Shown piece after piece: positions 34,366 to 42,654 of a stretch of 64,000 nt of DNA. Origin of the DNA: Paraburkholderia ferrariae NBRC 106233 (GTDB lineage Bacteria; Pseudomonadota; Gammaproteobacteria; Burkholderiales; Burkholderiaceae); contig NZ_BAYB01000002.1 of NCBI RefSeq assembly GCF_000685035.1, forward strand, positions 186,001-250,000. Reading direction: 5' to 3'. The translations under genes were made by a program, and so were the position numbers. The number at the start of each line of letters is the position of its first letter. Position 1 is the stretch's first letter. The notes beneath the pieces are model-generated. The model was not told where the DNA came from. It did no database searches and saw nothing but the letters and a program-made list of their open reading frames with translations.

Positions 34366-36087
34366 ATGGCCCGCATCGTCCCGGATAACTGGCAGCATCT
34401 CGAAGCCGTTGGCGCCGCCGCGCGCGAACGCGAAACGCTGGCGCTCCTCGAGCGCGGCTTGCCGGCAGGCTACACGGTCTATCACGGCGTGCACTGGACG
34501 CGCCTTTCCGAAGGCTTTTCCGTGTTCGGCGAGGTCGATTTCGTGATCGTGAGCCCGGCGGGGCGCGTGATGATCGTCGAGCAGAAAACGGGCTTTCTGC
34601 GCGAGACACCGGCGGGGCTCGTGAAGGCGCATCTGCAGACCGAACGCAACGTGGCCGTGACGCTCGCGCGCACGGTCGAGGGGCTGCATCGGCGCTTTAC
34701 CGCCGCGTTCGGCGCGGGCACCTACTGGCTCGAAGAACTGCTGTACTGCCCCGACCACGTCGTGCGCAATCCGGCGATTGCGGGCGTGAATCCGGCCCGC
34801 ATCGTCGATGCGGCGCGCAAGTCGCAACTCGTCGCCATCGTGCTCGAAGCGCTGCCCGCCGACGAGGCGCGTCTGCCGTGCGCCGCGAAAATCCACCACT
34901 TCCTCGCCGACGAGCTGTCGCTCGCGCCCGACGCCAGCGCGCTGGTCGGCGCCGCGGGCACGCTCGTCACGCGGCTCGCGGGCGGCCTGGCCGCCTGGGC
35001 GCGCCGGCTCGAATTCGCGCCGTTCCGGCTGCGCGTGATCGGTACGGCAGGCTCGGGCAAGACGCAGCTTGCGGTGCAGGTCATGAAAGACGCCGTGGCG
35101 CGCGGCCAGCGCACGCTCTACGTGTGCTTCAACCGGCCGCTGGCGGACCATATCGCGAAGGTCGCGCCCGAAGGCGCGAAGGTGGCGAACTATCACCAGC
35201 TTTGCGACTGGGTGGCGCGCGATGGCGGGCATCTGCCCGATTTCGAAGGCCGGAACGTGTTCGATGAACTGGAGCGGCGCTTCGCGCAGGCGCCCATCGA
35301 CGCGCGCTGGCAGTTCGACGCGGTGATCGTGGACGAAGGGCAGGATTTTCAGCAGGCGTGGGTGACGGCGCTCGAACGGCTGCTGGCGCCGGGGGCGGCG
35401 TGGTGGTGGCTCGAAGACCCGCTGCAGAATCTTTATGTGCGCGAGCCGGTGGCGCTGCCCGGCTGGACCGTGTTGCGCGAGAGCACCAACTACCGCAGCC
35501 CGCGCGACATCCTGGCGTTTCTGCGCGAGGCCGCGGGGCCGGCCGCGCCCGCCATAGCCGAGCTTGCGGCGGGCAGTCCGTTCGACGGTTCGGAGGTCGC
35601 GCTTTCGACCTGGGACGAGCGGGCGGGCGCCGGGGCGGCCGAGTCGTCGGCGGAGCCGGCCGCCGGGGTGTCCGCGGGGCTGTCGTTTGAATCGCCCGTG
35701 GCCGCCGCCACCAAGCGCGCGATCACCCAGGCGCTGGCGCTCGGCTTTCGCAAGCAGGACATCGTCGTGCTGTCGTTTCGCGGGCGCGAGCATTCGCAGC
35801 TCACGGCGCTCGACCACCTGGGCCCGCACCGTCTGCGCAGCTTCACGGGGCAATACGATTTGTTCGGCAATCCTCAGTATCGCGAGGGCGACGTGCTGCT
35901 CGACTCGGTGTATCGCTTCAAGGGGCAGTCCGCGCCGTGCGTGATTCTCACCGAGGTGGACTTCGAAGCCTTCGACGAGCGGGCGGCGCGCAAGCTGTTT
36001 GTCGGCGCGACGCGCGCGACGATGAAGCTGATCGTGGTGGCGTCGCAGCGCGCGGCGGGGATGCTCGGGGAAACCGCGCGAGCCTAG
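34366..36087 (+). CDS. NERD nuclease-domain / UvrD-like helicase fusion
   Basis: 573 residues. Residues about 15-130 contain a NERD (nuclease-related) pattern with GEVDFVIVSPAGRVMIVEQKTG, giving the E-x-D...E-x-K acidic/lysine motif of PD-(D/E)xK-like nucleases. A superfamily 1 helicase domain follows: Walker A GTAGSGKTQLA near residue 226, Walker B VDEGQDFQ near 323, and the C-terminal motifs DSVYRFKGQSAP and LFVGATRA. NERD-helicases of this type are widespread, probably acting in DNA processing or repair; some occur in defence contexts. No defence genes are adjacent. It overlaps its convergent neighbour by 4 bp. Confidence 0.88.
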   Translation: MARIVPDNWQHLEAVGAAARERETLALLERGLPAGYTVYHGVHWTRLSEGFSVFGEVDFVIVSPAGRVMIVEQKTGFLRETPAGLVKAHLQTERNVAVTLARTVEGLHRRFTAAFGAGTYWLEELLYCPDHVVRNPAIAGVNPARIVDAARKSQLVAIVLEALPADEARLPCAAKIHHFLADELSLAPDASALVGAAGTLVTRLAGGLAAWARRLEFAPFRLRVIGTAGSGKTQLAVQVMKDAVARGQRTLYVCFNRPLADHIAKVAPEGAKVANYHQLCDWVARDGGHLPDFEGRNVFDELERRFAQAPIDARWQFDAVIVDEGQDFQQAWVTALERLLAPGAAWWWLEDPLQNLYVREPVALPGWTVLRESTNYRSPRDILAFLREAAGPAAPAIAELAAGSPFDGSEVALSTWDERAGAGAAESSAEPAAGVSAGLSFESPVAAATKRAITQALALGFRKQDIVVLSFRGREHSQLTALDHLGPHRLRSFTGQYDLFGNPQYREGDVLLDSVYRFKGQSAPCVILTEVDFEAFDERAARKLFVGATRATMKLIVVASQRAAGMLGETARA

Positions 36088-37031
36088 CTCCAGGCCGAAG
36101 CCCCGATCAGCGTTCCGGTGCGCGTATGCGCGTTCCACCAGATCACGCGCAAGAGCGGCGCCTGCTGCGCAATGAAAATCGCCTGCACCGGGTCGCTTTC
36201 GATGAAATGCGTGACGCCGCAGCGAATCGCCGCGGCCGCCTTGTGCGCCGCGGCGCCCGAAGGCGTGTCGTCGTGCTCGTGGGCCGCGCGCATCACGAGT
36301 TCCAGGTGCCCGAAGCCATGGCGCGCGAGCCAGTCCCGCGTCCGCAAACGGTCCATCTCGGGCCGCCCCGTGATGATGGCCCGCGTGCGCTTCAGGTCGA
36401 TGCCGGGAATGCGCTCGAACGGCAGCAGCGCGTCGCGCTCGGCGAGCGCTTCTTCCAGATTCTCGTCGTAGCGCGCGAGCGGCAGGTCGGGCAGCAGCAC
36501 GCCGTCGAGGTCGATGGCGTACACCGCGTATTCGTGGTCGTCCGCCATCAGCGTGCCTTCCTTTGTGCCGTCGCGGGTCCAGTCGGCGCGATAGCGGTCG
36601 GTGTAGGCCTGGCGCTCCCACGGGAACAGCGCGAAATAGCCGCTCGCGTCGATCGAGTAATCGGGGCGCAGGCGCGAGAGGTCGTCGTAGGCGCCCGTGA
36701 GCGTGCGCACCACGAGGCCATGCTCGCTCAGGAAGGCAATGCAATCCACGAGCGTGTTGCCGCGCCCCGCGATGTCCTCGCACAGCAGGACTTTCGAGCC
36801 GGGCTCCGGCAGTGGCAGCGTGGAGTCCCAGCGGACTTCGCGGGTCGCGCGGTCGTAGCGCAGGAAGGCGACGCTCGCGCCGGTCGCGTGCGAGACCATC
36901 AGCGCGAGTGGCGCGCCGCCGCGCAGAATGCCGATCACGGCGGCGAACGCCTCCGCCACGAGGAGCGGCTGCAGCGATTCGACCCAGTGATCGAGTTGTT
37001 CGTAGGTGAGCGGCACGACGGGTTTGTTCAT
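36084..37031 (-). CDS. phosphoribosyltransferase-HAD fusion protein
   Basis: 315 residues from the ATG at 37031. Residues 1-130 are a PRTase fold with the PRPP-binding loop SKVLLCEDIAGRGNTLVD at about 80-96 (acidic pair then glycine-rich). Around residue 170 starts a HAD-like segment with AVYAIDLDGVLLPDLPL, where the two Asp (about 174 and 176) are the catalytic pair, followed by RTRAIITGRP and HFIESDPVQA. The combination suggests both a nucleoside/base phosphoribosyl step and a phosphohydrolase step on the same pathway. I do not recognise a characterised enzyme with this order. The 4-bp overlap with the NERD-helicase stop is tail to tail. Confidence 0.78.
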   Translation of the reverse strand: MNKPVVPLTYEQLDHWVESLQPLLVAEAFAAVIGILRGGAPLALMVSHATGASVAFLRYDRATREVRWDSTLPLPEPGSKVLLCEDIAGRGNTLVDCIAFLSEHGLVVRTLTGAYDDLSRLRPDYSIDASGYFALFPWERQAYTDRYRADWTRDGTKEGTLMADDHEYAVYAIDLDGVLLPDLPLARYDENLEEALAERDALLPFERIPGIDLKRTRAIITGRPEMDRLRTRDWLARHGFGHLELVMRAAHEHDDTPSGAAAHKAAAAIRCGVTHFIESDPVQAIFIAQQAPLLRVIWWNAHTRTGTLIGASAWS

Positions 37032-37217
37032 CTCTTCTTTGAAAGCGGAAATAGCGGCGCAAAAATGGCCGGGCCGCGCCCGTGGCGCAGCCGCGACGGC
37101 TATTGTCGGTTCAATGTTTGACGATATTATGCCTATGCTCGCGCGGGCCTGCTGCCGCGCCGGGCGGCGCGGGCGCACGACGCCCGCGCGGCAAACAAAA
37201 AACCATCCAGTTAGCCG

Positions 37218-37772
37218 ATGAATAAGCGCATCACCGTGCGCGCAAGGGGAATGAAAGTCATGTGGGGACCTGTAGGCTGGCGGCGTCATGCCGCCGCAGT
37301 GGTGCTGGCCGCCGGCGCGGCCGCCGCGCATGCCGCGCCGGCTGTGCCGCTCGCGCTCGATATCGACGGCGAAGTGCACGTGACGAACAATACCGCGCAT
37401 ACGTCGTATCACTTCAGCGAGGCGCAACTGCTCAAGCTGCCCACGCACGCGATTTCCACCTCCACCACCTGGACGCCGCGCTCCACCTTCACGGGGCCGC
37501 TCCTCTCCGACGTGCTCAAGGCCGTGGGCGCCTACGGCAGCGAGATCGAGATCCACGCGCTCGACGACTACACCGTTACCGTGCCGGTGGCCGACGCCGG
37601 GCGCTATGGCGCGGTGCTCGCCTACGCGATGAACGGCAAGCGCCTGCAGGTCAGCAACTTCGGCCCGCTGTTCCTGATCTATCCGCGCGACGCGTATCCG
37701 CTGGAGCTCGACGGCTCCGCGGGCGACGCCAAGTTCGCCTGGCAGATCAAGTCGATGACCATCAAACCATGA
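37218..37772 (+). CDS. exported molybdopterin-binding-fold (SUOX-like) small protein
   Basis: 184 residues; residues about 20-41 are a Sec signal (RRHAAAVVLAAGAAAAHAAPAV). The rest resembles the oxidoreductase molybdopterin-binding domain of sulfite-oxidase-like proteins: FTGPLLSDVLKAVGA, LDDYTVTVPVADAGRYG, MNGKRLQVSNFGPLFLIYP. The domain is short, and the molybdenum-ligand Cys expected before FTGPLL is not present (STTWTPRSTFTG), so it may only bind a ligand. Starts at 37251 or 37260 are also possible. It is 10 bp before the histidine kinase gene and probably feeds a periplasmic signal to that kinase. Confidence 0.75.
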   Translation: MNKRITVRARGMKVMWGPVGWRRHAAAVVLAAGAAAAHAAPAVPLALDIDGEVHVTNNTAHTSYHFSEAQLLKLPTHAISTSTTWTPRSTFTGPLLSDVLKAVGAYGSEIEIHALDDYTVTVPVADAGRYGAVLAYAMNGKRLQVSNFGPLFLIYPRDAYPLELDGSAGDAKFAWQIKSMTIKP

Positions 37773-37782
37773 GCGGGGCGTG

Positions 37783-39594
37783 ATGCGTCGTCCGCTGCGA
37801 CGGTTCGTGCAGGTGCTGGTCTGGATCGTCGCGCTCGCGCCGCCGGTCGCGGCCGTCGGCTATCTGCTGTACGCGAACCTGCTCGATCCGCGCGTGGTTC
37901 AGCGCCTCACGGGCAGCTACGACGGCCTGTACTGGGATGCCGCGCAACTGCAGATCGCCTACGCGCGCTTCGAAACCCAGCTCATGCTCTATGCCGACGG
38001 CGTGGACAGCGATCTGGAAACCGTGCGGCTGCGCTACGCGGTGCTGCAATCCAAGCTGAACGTCATGAACGGTTCGACGCTCACCTTGAACGGCATGCCC
38101 GCGCTCATGCAACGCCAGCAGCGCGATCTGGCCGTGCTGGAGGCGGCGATCGCGCCGTTCGACGCCCAGCTCGATGCCCTGGCGGGGGCGCCCTCGCGCG
38201 CCGTGCCGATGGCGAACGTGCTGCGCGAGCATTGGGCCGAGGTCACGGACCTCTCGCTGAACCGCCGCTACGCCGATATCACCGAGCGCGAAGACATTCG
38301 CCGCGACTTCATCGACAAGCGTCGCGAGCTGTTTGCGGCGGCTATCGTGCTGATCGCGCTGTTTGCGGCGGCGGCCGTGCTGCTCGTGATGAACGGCTAC
38401 CGGCGCACGCGTCTCCTGAGGCAGCAGCGCGCGGCGCTCGAGGCCGAGGCCCAGGCGAGCCGCGCCGCGCGCGAGGCGAGCATGGCGAAGGACGCGTTCC
38501 TCGGCATGATCAGCCACGAGTTGCGCACGCCGCTTCATGCCATCGTTTCGTCGATCGAACTGCTCGGCCTGAATACGCATACCGAGGCGGACCGCAAGGT
38601 GATCCTGCGGCTGGAGACGGCCGCGCGCCAGCTCGAAACGCAGATGAAGGACCTGACCGACTACGCGCGTCTCGGCGCCGGCAAGCTCGATTTGCGCGAG
38701 GAACAGTTCGATCCGCGCGAATTGCTGCAGTCGATTGCCGACCAGAACGAAGCCGCGGCGCACGCCCGCTCGCTGGCGTTCGAGCACGCGTGGCGCGGGC
38801 CCGCGCAGCCGATCGTGTCGGACCCGCACCGCATTCGCCAGATCGCCAACAATCTCGTCACCAATGCGATTCGTTATACCGCGCGCGGCAAGGTGCGCAT
38901 CGAATTCGCGCTCGCCGGGCGTTCCCTTTCGATTGCGGTGAGCGACACGGGGCCGGGCGTGCCGCCCGAGCAGATTCCGCTCATCTTCAAGGAATTCACG
39001 CAGCTCGACGCATCGCGCTCGCGCCGCTACGAGGGCGCGGGGATGGGGCTTGCCATCGTGCGGGGGCTCGTGGATCTGTTCGGCGGGACCATCGAAACGG
39101 ACAGCCGCGTGGGCGAGGGCACGACCTTCACCGTGACGGTGCCGGTCGTGCCGGTGGCGGTGCCGGCCGCCGGCGGGCTCGCGCGCGCGGGCGATGGCGC
39201 GCCCGGCCGGCCGCGCGTGCTGGTGGTGGACGACAATCCGCTCGTGCGCGAGTCGCTCTGCGAAATGGCGGCGCATATGGGCTATGCGGCGCTCGATGCC
39301 GAGGATGCCGACAGCGCGCTCGCGCTGGTGGCCACCCAGCCCTGCGACGTGGTGCTGCTCGACCTGCACATGCCGGGCCGCGACGGCTACGCGTTCCTCG
39401 CCGGGCTCGACGCGGGCGCGCTCACCGGCGTGCGGCCCCAGGTCATCGCGGTCAGCGCGGACGTGGCCGCGCTCACGGCAGGCGGCAACGTGAGCCCGTT
39501 CTTCGAATATCTGACCAAGCCCGTGCACTACGAAGAGCTGCGCGGCGCGCTGCAGCGCGCGCTGGCCGCGCCGCGCGCAACGGGCACGCGCTAG
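37783..39594 (+). CDS. hybrid sensor histidine kinase/response regulator
   Basis: 603 residues from the ATG at 37783. TM1 is about residues 8-30 and TM2 about 185-208, enclosing a roughly 150-residue helical periplasmic domain. A coiled linker leads to HisKA, with the phospho-His in GMISHELRTPLHAI (about residue 245). The catalytic domain has the N box NNLVTNAIRYTARG and the G boxes SDTGPGVPPEQ and GAGMGLAIV. A C-terminal receiver has VLVVDDNPLVRESL and the Asp in VVLLDLHMPGRDGY (about 527). Cotranscribed with the SUOX-like gene and convergent with the BetR-REC regulator, which is its most likely partner. Confidence 0.93.
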   Translation: MRRPLRRFVQVLVWIVALAPPVAAVGYLLYANLLDPRVVQRLTGSYDGLYWDAAQLQIAYARFETQLMLYADGVDSDLETVRLRYAVLQSKLNVMNGSTLTLNGMPALMQRQQRDLAVLEAAIAPFDAQLDALAGAPSRAVPMANVLREHWAEVTDLSLNRRYADITEREDIRRDFIDKRRELFAAAIVLIALFAAAAVLLVMNGYRRTRLLRQQRAALEAEAQASRAAREASMAKDAFLGMISHELRTPLHAIVSSIELLGLNTHTEADRKVILRLETAARQLETQMKDLTDYARLGAGKLDLREEQFDPRELLQSIADQNEAAAHARSLAFEHAWRGPAQPIVSDPHRIRQIANNLVTNAIRYTARGKVRIEFALAGRSLSIAVSDTGPGVPPEQIPLIFKEFTQLDASRSRRYEGAGMGLAIVRGLVDLFGGTIETDSRVGEGTTFTVTVPVVPVAVPAAGGLARAGDGAPGRPRVLVVDDNPLVRESLCEMAAHMGYAALDAEDADSALALVATQPCDVVLLDLHMPGRDGYAFLAGLDAGALTGVRPQVIAVSADVAALTAGGNVSPFFEYLTKPVHYEELRGALQRALAAPRATGTR

Positions 39595-39642
39595 GCATGC
39601 AACGGGCGCGCGCGAGGCGCGCGGCACCGGCCGCCCCGCCGC

Positions 39643-40500
39643 TCAGCCTCGATTGAGCCGCTTGGAGAGATCGGCGACGAGGATCGCCATGCGCGCCGGT
39701 TTCTCATAGCACGCCACGTTGTAGTGGCGCACCACCTCGCTGATCTCCGACTCGCTCGCCTTGCCGGTGAGCAGTTCGCCCGTCAGCACGAAGATCGGCG
39801 CATCGGGGTTTTCGGAGGCGCGCACGCGGCGGATCGCGTCGGCGGCGGTCTGGCTGCCGAACAGCCAGTCGATCACCACGCCGTCGAACACCTGGTGGTC
39901 CAGCGCTTCCTCGAAGGCCGCGATGCCGTACAGCGCCTGGGCCGCGTAGCCGCTGTGCTCCAGGTAGTCGCGCAGGTTGTCGGCGGAGGCGCGGTCGTCG
40001 TCCACCACGGCGATCAGCGGCTTGTCGGCTTCCGCGCGGCGCGGGTAGATCTCGATCTTGTGGACTTCGCGCGCGTTCTGGTAGAAGAGCGAGGCTTCCG
40101 GGCGCACCACACGCCACTGCCCCTGTTTTTCGTACGCGACGAATTCGGGGCGGCTGCCCGCTTCGAGCGGCACGCCGATCCAGGCGGTGCAGGGCAGCTC
40201 GGCCGCGCTCACGCACAGGAGCGCTTCCTGGGCGCTCGCGCCCACCATGCCGGGGTCGAGCAGCTGCGCGCCGAAAAGCTGGCCCGCGGGCTCGTCGAAC
40301 GCCTGCGCCACCTTCTTGATTTGCGCGAGTGTCCAGGGGCTGTTGCCGCGCAGTTTGCGGTGCCCCTGGGAGAAGCTCAGATTGAGGATCCGGCAAAGTT
40401 CGGTTGTCTGCTGGCGCTTGCCGATGCCGTGGCGGCTCATCAGCTCGCGCACGCGCTCCGCAACCGTGACCGAGTCGGGTGAGTGTCCTGCGTTCGACAT
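39643..40500 (-). CDS. BetR-domain regulator with C-terminal receiver
   Basis: 285 residues. The N-terminus is a BetR-type helix-turn-helix: VAERVRELMSRHGIGKRQQTTELCRILNLSFSQGHRKLRGNSPWTLAQIKKVAQAF. A middle linker domain follows. The C-terminal 120 residues are a receiver with IAVVDDDRASADNLRDYL, the phosphoacceptor Asp in FDGVVIDWLFG, Thr in FVLTGEL and Lys in YEKPARM. HTH before REC is the reverse of the common response-regulator order. It converges with the hybrid kinase gene (48 bp between stops) and is divergent from the C39-like gene. Confidence 0.88.
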   Translation of the reverse strand: MSNAGHSPDSVTVAERVRELMSRHGIGKRQQTTELCRILNLSFSQGHRKLRGNSPWTLAQIKKVAQAFDEPAGQLFGAQLLDPGMVGASAQEALLCVSAAELPCTAWIGVPLEAGSRPEFVAYEKQGQWRVVRPEASLFYQNAREVHKIEIYPRRAEADKPLIAVVDDDRASADNLRDYLEHSGYAAQALYGIAAFEEALDHQVFDGVVIDWLFGSQTAADAIRRVRASENPDAPIFVLTGELLTGKASESEISEVVRHYNVACYEKPARMAILVADLSKRLNRG

Positions 40501-40698
40501 GCCTTGGGAGAAGCGTGGATTCAGTTTCTGGCTAGTTATATGGTGTGTTGCCTGGCGTTGCCCTGGGGTCTCCGTGGCGGTATTACCGGCCGCATGCAAC
40601 TGAATAATATTCTAAACGCATAAATTACCGATGTTCGTGCTTTTTTGTAAGACAATTTTGGGGGCGGAAACGTTTGGCTTTCAGAATAGCCGCCTGAG
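40501..40698. other. intergenic region, BetR-REC / C39-like
   Basis: About 200 bp, noticeably AT-rich from 40590 to 40690, with runs such as AATAATATTC and TTTTTTGTAAG. It must hold the promoters of the two divergent genes. No coding content that I can support. Confidence 0.5.
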
Positions 40699-41460
40699 TT
40701 GTTGCGGCGAATCTGTCTCGCTGCGAAGATCAGGGTTTTCCCGGTTCTCCTTTTTTCCCTTTTGCGCGTGCCGGCATCTGCCGTCCGGTTCGAGACGCAA
40801 GGGGCACGCCCGACACCTTTGAACCTGCTCAAGAACACATCGACCCTGCGGCACCATGGTGTGCCGTATTACAGCCAGTGGGGCAGCCCGGACTGGGTGG
40901 CGCGCATTGCCGAGGAAGGCGCCGACCCGTGCGGCGACCCGCAATGGCGCCGCAGCGGTTTCGCCGCGCCCGAGGACTACCGTTTCTGGGCGAAACGCCT
41001 GTGCGGTCTCGCCTGCCTCGAATCGGCGCTCGACTATTGGGGGATTGCGCGCGGCACGCGCGCCGAACTGCTCGAAGCCGCCTTGCGGCACGGCGCGTAT
41101 CGCGTGAGGGAAGATGGCGGCGTGGACGGGCTCATTTACCGTCCGTTCGCCGGCTGGGTGGAGGCGGAATTCGGCGTGCGCGTGGAGGTGATGACCGACG
41201 AGCCGATCGAGGCGACTGCCGCGCGGCTGGCGGCCGACACCCTCGCGATCGTTTCGGTGAGTCCCGAGATTCGCCGCCCCGAGCGGCCCAACGCGCGCCA
41301 GGGCGGCCATCTGATCTTGCTGCACGGGCGCGGCGAGGGCGGCGTGTGGTTTCACAACCCTTCGGGTGTCGCGCCTTATCAGGCCGATGCCTGGCTATCC
41401 TGCGAAGCCTTCGCGCGTTTTCATGCGCGGCGGGGCATGGCGCTCACACGCCCCGCCTGA
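40699..41460 (+). CDS. C39-like (papain-fold) cysteine peptidase family protein
   Basis: 253 residues if translation begins at the TTG at 40699; other starts (GTG at 40768) are possible because there is no strong ribosome site. The first 30 residues, RRICLAAKIRVFPVLLFSLLRVPASAV, look like a signal peptide if the TTG is right. The domain from residue 52 has the C39-like set: Gln in YYSQWGSP, Cys in LCGLACLESALDYWG, His in GGHLILLHG and Asn in FHNPSG. This is the peptidase_C39-like branch with no bacteriocin exporter. Divergent from the BetR-REC regulator. Confidence 0.7.
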   Translation: MLRRICLAAKIRVFPVLLFSLLRVPASAVRFETQGARPTPLNLLKNTSTLRHHGVPYYSQWGSPDWVARIAEEGADPCGDPQWRRSGFAAPEDYRFWAKRLCGLACLESALDYWGIARGTRAELLEAALRHGAYRVREDGGVDGLIYRPFAGWVEAEFGVRVEVMTDEPIEATAARLAADTLAIVSVSPEIRRPERPNARQGGHLILLHGRGEGGVWFHNPSGVAPYQADAWLSCEAFARFHARRGMALTRPA

Positions 41461-41466
41461 GCGCCA

Positions 41467-42423
41467 TTACGCGTACTGCAGGCCGCCCAGCAACTGGCGC
41501 ACCCGCGAGAGATCGCGGTTCATCGGCCCCGCGCCTTCGAACAGTTCGGCGAGCCAGTCCACGAACACGCGCACGCGCGGCGACACCTGGCGCGTCTTCA
41601 CATAGGCCACCGAAACCGGCGTGGGCAGCGGCTTCCACTGAGGCAGCACCTCCACGAGTGCGCCGCCGTCCAGATACGGCTGGGCGGCGAGCCGCGGCGG
41701 CTGCACGAGACCGAGGCCCTGCAACCCGCAGGTGAGATACGCGAGGTCGTCGCTCACGTGGACGAAGCCGTCCACTTTCACCTTCGTCGCCGAGCCGTCC
41801 ACTTCGAAGTCGAATTCGAGCGGTCGCCCCGTGAGCGGCGAAAGAAAGTTCACCACCTGATGCCCGGCGAGCTCGTCGAGCGAGCCGGGCGCGCCGCGCC
41901 GCGCGAGGTACGCGGGGCTCGCGCACGTCACGTGTTCGAGCACGCCGAGGCGCCGCGCGGCGAGCCCCGAGTCGGGCAGCTCGCCCAACTGGATGCTGCA
42001 ATCCACGCCTTCGCCGACGAGATCGACGTTGCGCAGGCTCACGCCGATCACGAGGTCGATCTGCGGATAGCGCGCGTGGAAGTCGTCGAGCGCGGGCAGC
42101 ACGATGGCATTGGCGATGAGGCCCGGCATCTCCACGCGCAGGCGGCCCGTCACGCCGCCGGGCGTTTGCCGCACGCTGGCCTCGGCTTCGTCGATGTCGG
42201 CGAGTATCTGGGCGGCGCGTTCGTAATAGGCGGCGCCCTCGGGCGTGAGCGAGAGACGCCGCGTGGTGCGCACGAGCAACTGGGTGCCGAGCAGCGCTTC
42301 GAGGTTTTGCAGGATCGTGGTCGCGCTGGCGCGCGGCATGTCGAGCGACTGTGCGGCTTTCGTGAAACTGTTGGTGTCAACGATGCGAACGAAGGTGCGC
42401 ATCGCCTGGATACGGTCGATCAC
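41467..42423 (-). CDS. LysR-family transcriptional regulator
   Basis: 318 residues using the GTG at 42423 (VIDRIQAMRTFVRIVDTNSF), since LysR proteins of this subgroup regularly begin DRIQAMRTFVRIV. The winged helix covers residues about 5-65 and the effector domain follows from about 92 (GRLRVEMPGLIANAIVLPAL). It lies just after the zinc alcohol dehydrogenase gene on the same strand, 231 bp apart, and ends only 6 bp from the convergent C39-like gene. Target unknown; its own promoter and possibly the dehydrogenase are candidates. Confidence 0.9.
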   Translation of the reverse strand: MIDRIQAMRTFVRIVDTNSFTKAAQSLDMPRASATTILQNLEALLGTQLLVRTTRRLSLTPEGAAYYERAAQILADIDEAEASVRQTPGGVTGRLRVEMPGLIANAIVLPALDDFHARYPQIDLVIGVSLRNVDLVGEGVDCSIQLGELPDSGLAARRLGVLEHVTCASPAYLARRGAPGSLDELAGHQVVNFLSPLTGRPLEFDFEVDGSATKVKVDGFVHVSDDLAYLTCGLQGLGLVQPPRLAAQPYLDGGALVEVLPQWKPLPTPVSVAYVKTRQVSPRVRVFVDWLAELFEGAGPMNRDLSRVRQLLGGLQYA

Positions 42424-42604
42424 GGGCAAGCTCCTGTCTTGGGTACTGACTGAGAGATCCGCAGTGCTGCGAGAAAGCGGTGAGCCGCGAAGCCCGGCAA
42501 GCGGGTCGCGGTGCCGGCGTCTGCGGGGGGGCGCGCGGCGGTTGAAAGGGGGCGGGCGCAGGTGCAACGCTTACGCGTTGCGCGGGCGGAATGCGGAAGG
42601 CGGG

Positions 42605-42629
42605 CGGGCCGTCAGGAACCGACGGCCCG
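42605..42629 (-). terminator. stem-loop after the alcohol dehydrogenase gene
   Basis: CGGGCCGTC (42605-42613) and GACGGCCCG (42621-42629) form a perfect 9-bp GC-rich stem with a 7-base loop, 26 bp past the dehydrogenase stop on the minus strand. No T run follows; moderate support. Confidence 0.45.
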
Positions 42630-42654
42630 GCGGGTGTCGGGCGGTGTCGGTGAC

